The notes under the pieces were generated by a model. The model ran no database searches and was not told the DNA's origin. It worked only from the letters and a program-made list of their open reading frames with translations. A stretch of 64,000 bases of DNA from Myxococcus sp. RHSTA-1-4 (GTDB lineage: Bacteria > Myxococcota > Myxococcia > Myxococcales > Myxococcaceae): NCBI RefSeq assembly GCF_020037125.1, contig NZ_JAIQDG010000004.1, positions 248,001 through 312,000 of the forward strand. The letters are read 5' to 3'. The stretch's first letter is position 1. Each line of letters begins with the position of its first letter. A program made the position numbers and the translations under genes. Positions 53,338 through 62,076 of the stretch are shown here, in pieces.

Positions 53338-54654
53338 ATGGCGAGCATCGGCATTGTTGGCGCCGGCACATCCGGCCTTCACCTCGGACTGAAGCTGCTG
53401 TCCCATGGAGTGCCCGTGACGGTGTACGCGGAGCAGGACCCCGAGAAGCTGCGCGCGGGCCGGCTGCCCAACACGGTGGCGCACCACTCCCCCACGCGCG
53501 CCCGGGAGCGGGAGCTGGACGTGGACCACTGGGGTGGGCCACACGCGGACATCCAGTACATGGGCATCCACGTGAATGGGCCGCAATCCCTCTCCATGCG
53601 GGGCCGGCTGGAGAAGCCCTCCATCTTCGTGGACTACCGCCTGTACCAGCCGAAGCTGGCCGAGGACTTCGTGGCGCGCGGAGGCCGGCTGGAGGTGCTG
53701 CCCGTGGATGGCGCCGTCCTGGAGGGGCTGTCCCTGAAGCATGCCCTGGTGGTGGTGGCCACCGGCCGCAACGGGCTGACGTCCCTCTTCCCGCGCATCC
53801 CGGAGCTGTCGCCACACACGAAGCCCGCGCGCCTGCTGTTCGCCGCGCTGCTGAAGGGCGTCCAGATGCAGGACCCGCTCGGGATGAATGCACACCTGGT
53901 GCCCGGCCAGGGTGAGATTTTCGAGGCGCAGATCGTCTCCCGCCAGGGCCGCGTTCCGAGCATCCTCATCGAGGCGCTCCCCGGGAGCGACATGGCGGTG
54001 CTGGGCACCCGGCGCTACGACGAGGACCCGCGCGCGTACGAGGCGCTGCTGCTGGACGCGCTGCGCCGCTTCGCGCCCGCCACCTACGAGCGCGTGAATC
54101 CCGCTGAGTTCGGCGTCCTGAGCCCCATGGACTGGCTGCAGGGTGCGTTCACTCCCGTGGTGCGCCGCGCCTGGGCGCCGCTGTCGAACGGCCGCTTCGT
54201 GATGGCCGTGGGCGACACACACGTGACGAACGACCCCGTCGCCGGGCAGGGGGCCAACGCGGCCTCGGCCTCCGCCTTCGCGCTGGCGGCGCGCATCCTG
54301 GACGCGCTGGGAAGAGAGCGTCCGTTCGACGAGGCGTTCTGCCGCGCCGCGGAGGAGAAGATGTGGGCCGCCGTCGCTCCGGCGACGAACTGGACCAACA
54401 CCCTGCTCCAGCCGCCTCCGCCGCACGTCGTCGACGTGCTGGCCGCCGGCAGCCAGGAGCAGCGGGTCGCGGACGGCATCGCCAACGCGTTCATGCTTCC
54501 GGAGAACATCCTCTCCGCCTTCGCGAGCCCGGAGAGCGCCGCCGCGTTCATCGCCCAGCAGCGCTCCCCGGCCCGCGAGCCGCTCCCGCCGGAGGCGCTG
54601 GCGTGGCATCCCCTCCCCGGCGAGGCCGTGGCGCCGATGGCCCGGGTGCGCTGA
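53338..54654 (+). CDS. StyA-like FAD-dependent monooxygenase
   Basis: 438 residues. The N-terminal dinucleotide fold GIVGAGTSGLHLG binds FAD; further marks are AEQDPEKL and VVVATGRNGLTSLF, then GDTHVTNDPVAGQGANAASA for the second FAD motif. The layout matches the styrene/indole monooxygenase (StyA) group, which epoxidises aromatic alkenes with a separate flavin reductase. No reductase is beside it. The substrate is unknown; it could act in secondary metabolism. Confidence 0.85.
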   Translation: MASIGIVGAGTSGLHLGLKLLSHGVPVTVYAEQDPEKLRAGRLPNTVAHHSPTRARERELDVDHWGGPHADIQYMGIHVNGPQSLSMRGRLEKPSIFVDYRLYQPKLAEDFVARGGRLEVLPVDGAVLEGLSLKHALVVVATGRNGLTSLFPRIPELSPHTKPARLLFAALLKGVQMQDPLGMNAHLVPGQGEIFEAQIVSRQGRVPSILIEALPGSDMAVLGTRRYDEDPRAYEALLLDALRRFAPATYERVNPAEFGVLSPMDWLQGAFTPVVRRAWAPLSNGRFVMAVGDTHVTNDPVAGQGANAASASAFALAARILDALGRERPFDEAFCRAAEEKMWAAVAPATNWTNTLLQPPPPHVVDVLAAGSQEQRVADGIANAFMLPENILSAFASPESAAAFIAQQRSPAREPLPPEALAWHPLPGEAVAPMARVR

Positions 54655-54705
54655 GCCTCGGAATCGGCACTGCGGCAGGCCCGGCGCGCCGTTAACGTGC
54701 GCGCC

Positions 54706-55662
54706 ATGCGATTCGCCATCGTCGGTTCAGGAGGAGTGGGCGGTTACTACGGTGCGCGGCTGGTGCGCGCGGGCCAGCAGGTGACGTTCCTCGCCCGGGG
54801 CGCGCACCTGCGCGCCATGCGCGAGCGGGGGCTGACCATCCGGAGCGCCGAGGGGGACTTCACCGTCCCCGTGCGCGCCGAGGAGGACGCCGCCCGCGTG
54901 GGCCCCGTGGACGTCGTCGTCCTCGCGGTGAAGAACTACGACGTCCCCTCCGTGCTGCCCACGGCGAAGACACTCGCCGCCGCGTCGGACCGGCCGGCCC
55001 TGGGCGGAAGCACCGCCTCCATCCTCACCTTGCAGAACGGGGTGGACAGCCCCGGTGAGGTGGCCTCCGCCGTGGGCGAGGCCCCGGTCATCGGCGGCAC
55101 CACGTACATCTCCACCGCCATCTCCGAGCCGGGCGTCATCTCCCAGACGGGGACGTACCACCGCATCGTGCTCGGCGAGGTGTTCGGCGACACGTCTCGC
55201 GTGTCGGCGCGGGTCCAGTCGCTGCGCGACACGCTGGCGGGCGCGGGGCTCAACGTGGAGGCGGTGGCCGACGCGCGCGCTCCCCTCTGGGAGAAGCTCG
55301 CGTTCCTGGCCGCCATGTCCGGCTTCTGCACCGCGGCCCGCCTGCCCCTGGGGCCGCTGCGGGAGGCCCCGCTCTTCCGCGAGATGTTCCAGGAGGCCGC
55401 GGCCGAGGTGCTCCGCGTCGCCGCCGCCGAGGGCGTCACCACCACCACCCGCCCCGAGGACGTGGCGCGCTTCATGGAAGGACTCCAGGCCGACATGCGC
55501 CCCTCCATGCTGGTGGACCTGGAGGGCGGCAAGCCGCTGGAGGTGGAGTACCTCCAGGGCACGGTGTCCCGGCGCGGCCGGGCCCGGGGCGTGCCCACGC
55601 CGGTGATGAGCACGCTCTACTCGCTCCTCCTGCCTCACGCGCGCGGACTCCGGAAGGCTTGA
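54706..55662 (+). CDS. panE: 2-dehydropantoate 2-reductase (PanE family)
   Basis: 318 residues. NADPH fold with GSGGVGGYYGARL, KNYDV, LQNGVDSPGEV and the C-terminal catalytic helix region PSMLVDLEGGKPLEVEYLQG. The enzyme reduces ketopantoate to pantoate in coenzyme A synthesis; paralogues of this family reduce other keto acids, so the exact substrate is not certain. GCGCGCC precedes ATG 54706, without a strong ribosome binding site. Confidence 0.88.
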   Translation: MRFAIVGSGGVGGYYGARLVRAGQQVTFLARGAHLRAMRERGLTIRSAEGDFTVPVRAEEDAARVGPVDVVVLAVKNYDVPSVLPTAKTLAAASDRPALGGSTASILTLQNGVDSPGEVASAVGEAPVIGGTTYISTAISEPGVISQTGTYHRIVLGEVFGDTSRVSARVQSLRDTLAGAGLNVEAVADARAPLWEKLAFLAAMSGFCTAARLPLGPLREAPLFREMFQEAAAEVLRVAAAEGVTTTTRPEDVARFMEGLQADMRPSMLVDLEGGKPLEVEYLQGTVSRRGRARGVPTPVMSTLYSLLLPHARGLRKA

Positions 55663-55743
55663 GCGTTCAGCTTCTGGCAGCGGCCTTCGAGGCGGTGCCC
55701 GTGCCCATGCAATGGAGTGGCCCGGATGGCATATGAACAGGGC

Positions 55744-56487
55744 ATGACCGAGCCGAAGTCGCGCCCTGCCCCGAACAACGAGCTACCTCCCCTGCTGGGC
55801 CGCGTGGCCTTCCTCTCCGTGGCCACCGGGCTGACGCCGCTCATCCCGGTGCCCTTCCTGGACGACTACGCCCTCCGCCAGACGCGCGAGGGCATGGTCC
55901 GCCAGATTCTGCGGGACAAGGGCCTGCCCACGCCCGACAAGGCGGTGGAGGTGCTCGCCGGCTCCCACGTGGGCACCACCCTTGGCGGCCACGTGAAGAG
56001 CCTCCTCAAGGGCGTGGTGTTGTTCCCCGTGAGGAAGGTGTTCCGGAAGGTCTTCTTCGTGCTGTGGATCAAGGACTGCGTGGACGTGGCCTCCGCGTCC
56101 CTGCACCACGGCTACCTGCTCACCCACGCCGTGGAGCGTGGAGACCTGGATGCCGGCTCGCTGGCGGGCGACGCACCGCCGCGCGTCCATGACGCCATCG
56201 TCGCCGCCTGCGCGGAGATGGACTCGCGCCCCATCAACCAGATCCTCCGCAGGCTCTTCGCCAGCAGCCGCCTGCTCATGGCCGAGGCCACGCGCGCCTT
56301 CTTCAACCCGAGGAACCCGGGCCCCCGCACGCCCGGCCAGGACGAGAGCGCCGAGGTGCGCACGCTGACGGACCGGCTGCTCTCCGAGCTCTGGGAGGAG
56401 CGCGGCTACTTCGTGAAGCTGCGGGAGCACTACGACAAGCACCTGAAGGCCGGCCCGCCGGCGGCCCGGGGTGCCTCAGGGCATTGA
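55744..56487 (+). CDS. Hypothetical protein
   Basis: 247 residues. A hydrophobic segment (VATGLTPLIPVPFLDDYA) near the N-terminus and a second (KGVVLFPVRKVFRKVFFVLWIKD) suggest membrane association. The C-terminal half is helical and charged (FARSS-LLMAEATRAFF, LLSELWEERGYFVKLREHY). No family was recognised. An earlier ATG at 55726 is open. It overlaps the convergent DUF4105 gene by 12 bases. Confidence 0.7.
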   Translation: MTEPKSRPAPNNELPPLLGRVAFLSVATGLTPLIPVPFLDDYALRQTREGMVRQILRDKGLPTPDKAVEVLAGSHVGTTLGGHVKSLLKGVVLFPVRKVFRKVFFVLWIKDCVDVASASLHHGYLLTHAVERGDLDAGSLAGDAPPRVHDAIVAACAEMDSRPINQILRRLFASSRLLMAEATRAFFNPRNPGPRTPGQDESAEVRTLTDRLLSELWEERGYFVKLREHYDKHLKAGPPAARGASGH

Positions 56488-57480
56488 GCCGGCGGTGGCC
56501 TGGGACTCGCGGATGCGCCGGGAGAAGTCCGGCTGGCCGTCCGCCGCCAGGGCCCGTGCGTTGATGAGGTGCCGCGCGCGCACCACCTCCAGCGGCGCGT
56601 CCTTCGCGATGAGGCCCAGCTCATACGCCAGCGCGTCCGAGTACGCGGGCAGCAGCGTCCGGTGGTCGTACGGCACGTCCACCGCGCTCACCTTCTCCAC
56701 GTGGCGCACCAGGTTGGTGGTGCAGTTGTTGGTGAGCGAGTCGTAGAACTCCGGCCGCGCGTGCAGCGCGTTCATCCGCGCCACCATGTCCAGGAAGAAG
56801 GAGGCGATGCGCTCCTTCGACGCGTCCACCGGGTACAGGTACACGTCGTCCTTGCGGTGGTTGGAGCGGAGCTGGACGAGGTCCCTCTCGTCCCCCACCA
56901 CGTAGACGAGCTCGAACTGGCGGAACAGGCCGCCCAGCGCGGAGAACGTCTCCCCCTTCTCGCGCCGCACCTCCACGGAGAAGACGACGTAGCGCCCGTC
57001 CGAGAAGCCGAAGCTCACCATGGTGTGCGCCGCGCCCCAGAACCCGGAGAACGGCTCCACGATGAACCAGGCTCCCGTCAGCTCGCGCGTGTCGTACGTG
57101 GCCGTGTACCAGGCCGCGTCCCAGTCGGTGGTGCTCCGGTAGCGGAAGTCGCGCACGTCGTGAATCGTCACCCGCGGGCCGTCCACGTCCGCCCGCGCCG
57201 CGCGCGCCAGGTCCGGTGCCCAGTCCCGCTGGCCCGACGGCTTCACCGTCCGCATCCACCCGTAGACGGCCGCGCAGCCCACCACCAGCACCGCCACCGC
57301 CGCCGCCTTCGAGTGCCGCCGCCACACCGCCACCGCCGCCCCGGCCAGCACCAGCGCCGGCAGCGCCTTCAGCGGATGCGCGCCTTCGGCCCCCGCCCCC
57401 GTCAGTGACAGGGCGAGCGCGGCCCACGCACTTCCCAGCAGGAGCACGAGGGCGGTGACGACACGGGAGAGGAGGCGCAT
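56476..57480 (-). CDS. DUF4105 (Lnb-like) membrane-anchored protein
   Basis: 334 residues. Two hydrophobic N-terminal segments are followed by a periplasmic domain. DRDW-like WAPDLAR, VRDFRYRSTTDWDAAWYT, GFWGAAHTMVSFGF, and FYDSLTNNCTTNLVRHV match DUF4105, whose Cys in NNCTT is the likely catalytic residue of NlpC/P60-like fold proteins. A relative, Lnb, transfers acyl groups on lipoproteins; that activity is possible here but unproven. Confidence 0.85.
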   Translation of the reverse strand: MRLLSRVVTALVLLLGSAWAALALSLTGAGAEGAHPLKALPALVLAGAAVAVWRRHSKAAAVAVLVVGCAAVYGWMRTVKPSGQRDWAPDLARAARADVDGPRVTIHDVRDFRYRSTTDWDAAWYTATYDTRELTGAWFIVEPFSGFWGAAHTMVSFGFSDGRYVVFSVEVRREKGETFSALGGLFRQFELVYVVGDERDLVQLRSNHRKDDVYLYPVDASKERIASFFLDMVARMNALHARPEFYDSLTNNCTTNLVRHVEKVSAVDVPYDHRTLLPAYSDALAYELGLIAKDAPLEVVRARHLINARALAADGQPDFSRRIRESQATAGSMP

Positions 57481-57690
57481 GGCGGGAGTATCCGCGTCCC
57501 CACACGCGCTGTCACCGCCCTACCCGGCCCCCGCCCGGACGCGCCAGGCCCACCCGCGCGTGTTCACTCCCCGTCTTGCGCCCCGCCGCATGGGCCGATT
57601 GGCCCCCCGGTGAGAGGCGGGCAGCGTGCCTGCCCCCGCACTCCGGGTCCGCGCCGGGCCCGAACACACGCGGAGGCAGGAGCAACGACG

Positions 57691-58137
57691 ATGCAGATGA
57701 AAACGCTGGCACGCCTCGCGGTACCGGGCCTGATGGCCTGCGCCCTGTGGTTCACCGGCTGTGGCACCACGGAAGCGGACACGACGCTGTCGGGCAGCAT
57801 GGAGGTTCCCCCCGTCACGACCGAGGCCAGCGGCACGGCCACCGCGGAGCTGGACGGCAACGAGCTGACGGTGTCAGGCAGCTTCTCCAACCTGGGCAGC
57901 GACCTGTTCGAGGTCGCCGGCAGCTCCGCCCACGTCCACAACGCGCCCGAGGGACAGAGCGGGCCCATCGTCTTCAACCTGGAGGTGACGACCAGCGACA
58001 ACCGCAACGGCACCTTCAAGGGGAAGGCGACGCTGAGTGACGACGAGAAGGACCAGTTCGAGAACGGCGACTTCTACGTCAACGTGCATACCGTGAACTT
58101 CAACGGCGGCGAGATTCGCGGCCAGTTCAAGCCGTGA
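57691..58137 (+). CDS. CHRD-domain lipoprotein
   Basis: 148 residues. Lipobox LMACALWFTGC, then a single CHRD domain: TTLSGSMEVPPVTTEASGTA, SAHVHNAPEGQSGPIVFNLE and DFYVNVHTVNFNGGEIRGQF. CHRD domains occur in chordin and bacterial surface proteins; function not established. CAGGAGCAACGACG precedes ATG 57691. Confidence 0.88.
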   Translation: MQMKTLARLAVPGLMACALWFTGCGTTEADTTLSGSMEVPPVTTEASGTATAELDGNELTVSGSFSNLGSDLFEVAGSSAHVHNAPEGQSGPIVFNLEVTTSDNRNGTFKGKATLSDDEKDQFENGDFYVNVHTVNFNGGEIRGQFKP

Positions 58138-58614
58138 GCCCGGGCGCCGCCGGCGCCGGGCAGAAGTACCGACTCGAGCGGTGATGGCGTATGACGGCGG
58201 CTTGGACCCGGGTGACCGGGTCCTTGGAGCGCGCGGCGGGGGAATCTCGCCCGGCTCCTGGATGATCCGCTGTCCGCCCACCCGGAAGACGGTTGTTCCA
58301 TCGACGTCTTCGATGCGAGGGCCGCGGAAGCGCGTCTTTGTCATCAGCCCTTGATGACCGATACATCCCCCTCACCGGCCGCATCCTGAGGCCCGAAGCG
58401 GGTCATCCGGAACCCGGTGCGGTGCAAGCCCCCGTGAAGACTGCGGTTTCTTCCTGAAACCCGGATTCCTGGAACCGAATATTCCAACATGAATACACGC
58501 GCCTCACGTCAGAGCCGCGATTCATGATAGGGGAGTATCACGCTTTCACTGGCTGATAGTTCCGCCGTTCCATGAGGCAATGGACGGCCACGCCAACACG
58601 ACTGGAGCCCTCGA
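58138..58614. promoter_or_regulatory. Intergenic region with a structured-leader candidate
   Basis: 477 bases before the dioxygenase gene. Hairpins CGGGT/ACCCG (58399-58416) and GGTTTC/GAAACC (58445-58461) lie in a GC-rich block, followed by TGGAA-N7-TTCCA (58470-58486), which could be an operator. A minus-strand ORF (from 58344) overlaps the CHRD gene and has no support. Confidence 0.35.
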
Positions 58615-59688
58615 GTGGAATTCACGAGCGTGGATCATGTGGAGCTGTACGTGGGCGATGCCATGCTGTCGGCGTACTTCTTCTCCCACGCCCTCGGCTT
58701 CCGGATGGTGGCCCATGCGGCGCCGGAGAGCGGCCTGGAGGGGCGGAGGTCCATCGTCCTGCGGCAGGGCAGCTCGCGGGTGGTCGTCACGTCGGCGCTG
58801 GGCTCGGAGGGTCCGGTGGCCGAGTACGTGCGGGCGCACGGCGACGGCGTGAAGGACGTGGCCTTCGCCACGCCGGACGCGGCCGGGGCCTTCCACGAGG
58901 CGGTGCGCCGGGGCGCGAAGCCGGTGATGGAGCCCACCACGTACGAGGGCGCGGGCGGCCGGGTGGTGAAGGCGACCATCGCCGGCCCGGGTGACCTGGT
59001 GCACTCGTTCATCCAGCGCGACTCGGCGGCGAGCGGCTTCCTGCCGGACGTGTACCTGCCGCTGGAGAGCGCCTCCGCGCAGGGCGAGGAGCTGTTCACC
59101 GCGCTGGACCACGTGGCGCTGTGCCTGGAGCGCGGCACCCTGCTGGACACGGTGGGCTTCTACAAGAACGTGCTGGGCTTCGAGCAGACGCACGAGGAGA
59201 ACGTGCGCACGGAGTACAGCGGGATGAACTCGCGGGTGGTGCAGACCGCCGACGGGCGCATCTGCTTCCCCATGCAGGAGCCGTACACCGGCACGCGCCG
59301 CGGGCAGCTCGAGGACTTCCTGGCGGCCCACGGCGGCTCGGGCGTGCAGCACCTGGCCTTCCTGTCGCCGGACATCACCCGGGCAGTGGACGTGCTGGCC
59401 CGGGCGGGCCTGAAGATTCTCGACGCGCCGCCGGGCTACTACCAGGCGCTGGAGTCGCGGCTGGGCGACCTGGGCGGCTTCCGCCGCGAGGCGCTGGAGC
59501 AGCGCAACATCCTCATGGACCGTGACGCGTGGGGCCACCTGCTGCAGGTCTTCACCCGCACGCAGCACGCCCGGCGCACCCTCTTCTTCGAGGTCATCCA
59601 GCGTCAGGCCGCGCGCGGCTTCGGCGGCGCCAACATCCAGGCGCTCTACGAGGCCAAGGAGCGCGAGGCCCTGCGCGCCGCGGGGTAG
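58615..59688 (+). CDS. 4-hydroxymandelate synthase-like / HPPD-family dioxygenase
   Basis: 357 residues, two VOC-type halves. Fe(II) ligands are His166 (LDHVALCL), His246 (GVQHLAF) and Glu326 (LFFEVIQRQ). The family splits into 4-hydroxyphenylpyruvate dioxygenase (homogentisate, tyrosine breakdown) and 4-hydroxymandelate synthase. HPPD has Phe 15 residues after the Glu (GFGAGNF); here it is Ile341 (GFGGANIQALYEA), the residue of mandelate synthases, and the N-terminal LRQGSSRVVVTS-type sequence also resembles them. That would feed 4-hydroxyphenylglycine synthesis. No oxidase or aminotransferase gene follows. An MbtH-like gene is next. Confidence 0.88.
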   Translation: MEFTSVDHVELYVGDAMLSAYFFSHALGFRMVAHAAPESGLEGRRSIVLRQGSSRVVVTSALGSEGPVAEYVRAHGDGVKDVAFATPDAAGAFHEAVRRGAKPVMEPTTYEGAGGRVVKATIAGPGDLVHSFIQRDSAASGFLPDVYLPLESASAQGEELFTALDHVALCLERGTLLDTVGFYKNVLGFEQTHEENVRTEYSGMNSRVVQTADGRICFPMQEPYTGTRRGQLEDFLAAHGGSGVQHLAFLSPDITRAVDVLARAGLKILDAPPGYYQALESRLGDLGGFRREALEQRNILMDRDAWGHLLQVFTRTQHARRTLFFEVIQRQAARGFGGANIQALYEAKEREALRAAG

Positions 59689-59794
59689 CGGCGCCCGCAC
59701 GGAGCGTCTGGAAAGGGAAGCAGGCAGGCAGCCCTGCTTGACGCCTTTTTCGGGGATGTGAACAGAATGCACCCACTCCCAGGAGTCCAACACC

Positions 59795-60019
59795 ATGGCG
59801 GATGAGCGCGAAGACACGACCATCTACAAGGTCGTCGTGAACCACGAAGAGCAGTACTCCATCTGGCCGGCCGACCGCGAGAACGCGCTCGGCTGGAAGG
59901 ACGCGGGCAAGCAGGGCCCCAAGGCCGAGTGCCTGGAGTACATCAAGCAGGTCTGGACGGACATGCGCCCCCTGAGCCTCCGCAAGAAGATGGAGGAGCA
60001 GGCGCAGCTGAAGAACTGA
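59795..60019 (+). CDS. MbtH-like protein
   Basis: 74 residues. The full MbtH pattern is present: [37 protein letters not shown] and [10 protein letters not shown]. MbtH-like proteins bind NRPS adenylation domains and are needed for their folding or activity. CCAGGAGTCCAACACC supplies the ribosome binding site. It lies 106 bases after the mandelate-synthase-like gene, with no NRPS gene adjacent; the only NRPS here is 57 kb away. Confidence 0.93.
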   Translation: MADEREDTTIYKVVVNHEEQYSIWPADRENALGWKDAGKQGPKAECLEYIKQVWTDMRPLSLRKKMEEQAQLKN

Positions 60020-60032
60020 AGCACCCGGGACA

Positions 60033-60076
60033 CACGCCCCCACGGCCCGGCTCGAGGGCCAGGGCCGGGGGGCGTG
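60033..60076. terminator. Strong bidirectional hairpin
   Basis: CACGCCCCC (60033-60041) pairs with GGGGGCGTG (60068-60076), with an inner GGCCC/GGGCC stem, between the convergent mbtH-like and LuxR-type genes. Confidence 0.65.
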
Positions 60077-60088
60077 CTCCCATTCGCC

Positions 60089-60778
60089 TTACAGGTCCGG
60101 CGGCGGGCGGACGCCCAGGTGGCACGCGCGCAACGCGAGCTGCGTGCGGTTCTCCGCGCCCAGCTTCCGGTAGAGCTGCGTGACGTGCGACTTCACCGTC
60201 CGCTCGGCAATCTGCAGGTGGGCGGCGATCTTCAGGTTGTCCGCGCCTCCGGCCACGTACGCCAGCACCTCCCGCTCACGCTGCGTGAGCGCCAGCAGGA
60301 CGCTGGCGGTGGGCGACGTCACCGGCGGGTGCTCGAAGTCGTTCCGCAGCAGCTGGACCGGGAACAGCCGCTCGCCTCGCACCAGGGACTGGATGGCGGA
60401 CGCCACGGCGGTGGTGCCGAGACCGGCCCGGAAGAGGTAGCCGGAGGCTCCCTCGTCGAAGCACTGTGAGATGATCTCCGGTGAGCTCACCGCGGAGAGC
60501 AGCAGCATCCTCACCTCGAGCCGGCGCTTGCGCGCCTCTCGCAGGAGGTTGATGCCCTCCGTCACGGAGCAGCCAACCGCCGCTTCGCTGTCGCCCTCCA
60601 CGTCCATGACCGCCACCTGCGGCGGGTCGGTGCCCAGCCCATCGAGGAAGAGCCGCACGTCCCTCGTCACCGAGGACACCTGCACGCCCTCTCCGCGGAG
60701 ACCCTCGGCGAGGCCCTGCCAGGCCGCCCACGGTCCCTCGAGAATCGATACACGAATCGCTGCTTGATTGTTTGCCAT
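60089..60778 (-). CDS. LuxR/NarL-type response regulator with an atypical receiver
   Basis: 229 residues. The C-terminal 65 residues are a LuxR helix-turn-helix: LTQREREVLAYVAGGADNLK, IAAHLQIAERTVKSHV and TQLYRKLGAENRTQL. The receiver keeps the phospho-acceptor region (VAVMDVEGDS) but lacks the acidic pair at its start (VSILEGP) and has Arg in place of the conserved Lys (GYLFRAG). It may work without phosphorylation, by a ligand or partner. Start at ATG 60778. Target genes unknown. Confidence 0.87.
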   Translation of the reverse strand: MANNQAAIRVSILEGPWAAWQGLAEGLRGEGVQVSSVTRDVRLFLDGLGTDPPQVAVMDVEGDSEAAVGCSVTEGINLLREARKRRLEVRMLLLSAVSSPEIISQCFDEGASGYLFRAGLGTTAVASAIQSLVRGERLFPVQLLRNDFEHPPVTSPTASVLLALTQREREVLAYVAGGADNLKIAAHLQIAERTVKSHVTQLYRKLGAENRTQLALRACHLGVRPPPDL

Positions 60779-61306
60779 GCGAAGGCCCCCCAGCCGCCAT
60801 GGCGAGAAACTGCAATGACCGCATGTTGACCACAGCCGACTCCGAAACTCCGGGGCCAGCGGGCTGAAGCGGCGAGAAGAACGAGCACGTCCGCTGAACC
60901 ACTTCGGGGTCGGCCTACCGATGTAAGACTCGACTCCTGACTGCTTTCGACTTCCAACTACGTCCAACGTCCTTCCGGGCCGAACCTCCTCACGGCCCCA
61001 CTCCAGGTTCCACGGCACGAAACCCTAACACCGGGAAAGCGCAGACGCGAACCGGCCCCGGCGGGAGTGTCTAGTGTGCATGAATCGGATCGGGATCCAG
61101 GGGCTTCCGACGTTGGTTCGTCATCGCTGTCGTCCGCGTGACATGCCCCGCCGTCCACAATGCGATAGCGACGGTCCTCCCTGCCCCCCTGCCCGTTCAG
61201 CACCGGACACCCGACCGGGCCCGGGAATCCTGGCAAATCACGCGCATGTAGGAATGGAGCCCCTCCGTAAAACCCCCGAGCGGGGCGTGTATGCTCCGCG
61301 GCCGGA
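60779..61306. promoter_or_regulatory. Divergent intergenic region
   Basis: A 528-base gap between the regulator and the RDD gene. No supported ORF was found on either strand, although several short open frames exist. It must hold both promoters. No operator was recognised. Confidence 0.4.
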
Positions 61307-62071
61307 ATGAGCACCGCATCGTCCCCCCACCTCGACGTCGCCACGCCCGAGCGCGTGGCGCTCACCCTGCCCGTGGCCGGCATCGGCTACCGCTGTCTGG
61401 CCTGGCTCGTGGACGCGAGCCTGCTGTTCTTCTTCTGGATTGTCGCCTACTTCGTCTTCACCCTGCTGGTGTCGGACGTGCTGGGTGTCTTCCAGGGGCT
61501 GTCCGGGCTGGGGCAGACGCTGCTGGTGGTGGGCGTGTTCGCCACGCAGTGGCTGTACTGGACGCTGGCCGAGGTCTTCTTCCATGGGCAGACGGCCGGA
61601 AAGCGGATGCTGGGCATCCGCGTGGTGCGGATGGACGGCTCGCCGGTGGGCCTCTACGAGAGCGCGGTGCGCAACCTCTGCCGCGCGGTGGACTTCCTTC
61701 CCATGGCGTACGCCGCCGGCTGCATCTGCATGCTGCTCACCCGCCAGCACCGGCGCCTGGGCGACCTGCTGGCCGGCACGCTGCTGGTGCGCGAGGAGCG
61801 CATCGACCTGGACAAGTACACCGCCGCGCCCGCCCCCAGCGCCGTCCCCCCGGCCGCGGGCGACACCCGCGCGCTGACTTCCGAGGAGGTGGAGCTGGTG
61901 CTGGCCTTCCTCGCGCGCGCTCCCGGCCTGAGCGCCGACGTGCGGCAGCGGCTGGGCGCGCGGCTGGTGGACCGGGTGGGCGGGCTGTCCGGCGGTGAGC
62001 GCGAGGCGGTGCTCGCCTCGCCCGAGCGCCTCGAGGCCTTCCTTCGCGCCCGCGCGCGGGCGGAGGGCTGA
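61307..62071 (+). CDS. RDD-family membrane protein
   Basis: 254 residues. The RDD domain spans residues 20-170 with the defining Arg and Asp residues: GYRCLAWLVDASLLFFF, LAEVFFHGQTAGKRMLGIRV, and RRLGDLLAGTLLV. Three or four helices are followed by a soluble C-terminal part. RDD proteins include ion antiporters. It is five bases from the SpoIIM-like gene, an association often seen in bacteria. Confidence 0.88.
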   Translation: MSTASSPHLDVATPERVALTLPVAGIGYRCLAWLVDASLLFFFWIVAYFVFTLLVSDVLGVFQGLSGLGQTLLVVGVFATQWLYWTLAEVFFHGQTAGKRMLGIRVVRMDGSPVGLYESAVRNLCRAVDFLPMAYAAGCICMLLTRQHRRLGDLLAGTLLVREERIDLDKYTAAPAPSAVPPAAGDTRALTSEEVELVLAFLARAPGLSADVRQRLGARLVDRVGGLSGGEREAVLASPERLEAFLRARARAEG

Positions 62072-62076
62072 CGCAG

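Noticed and set aside
57874-58344. Minus-strand ORF of 156 codons after the CHRD gene
   Set aside because: Half of it is antisense to the CHRD domain and no ribosome binding site or family was seen.
58411-58445. Possible cobalamin riboswitch before the dioxygenase gene
   Set aside because: Only a loose resemblance (GGAACCCGGTGCGGTGCAAG); the conserved B12 box is missing.
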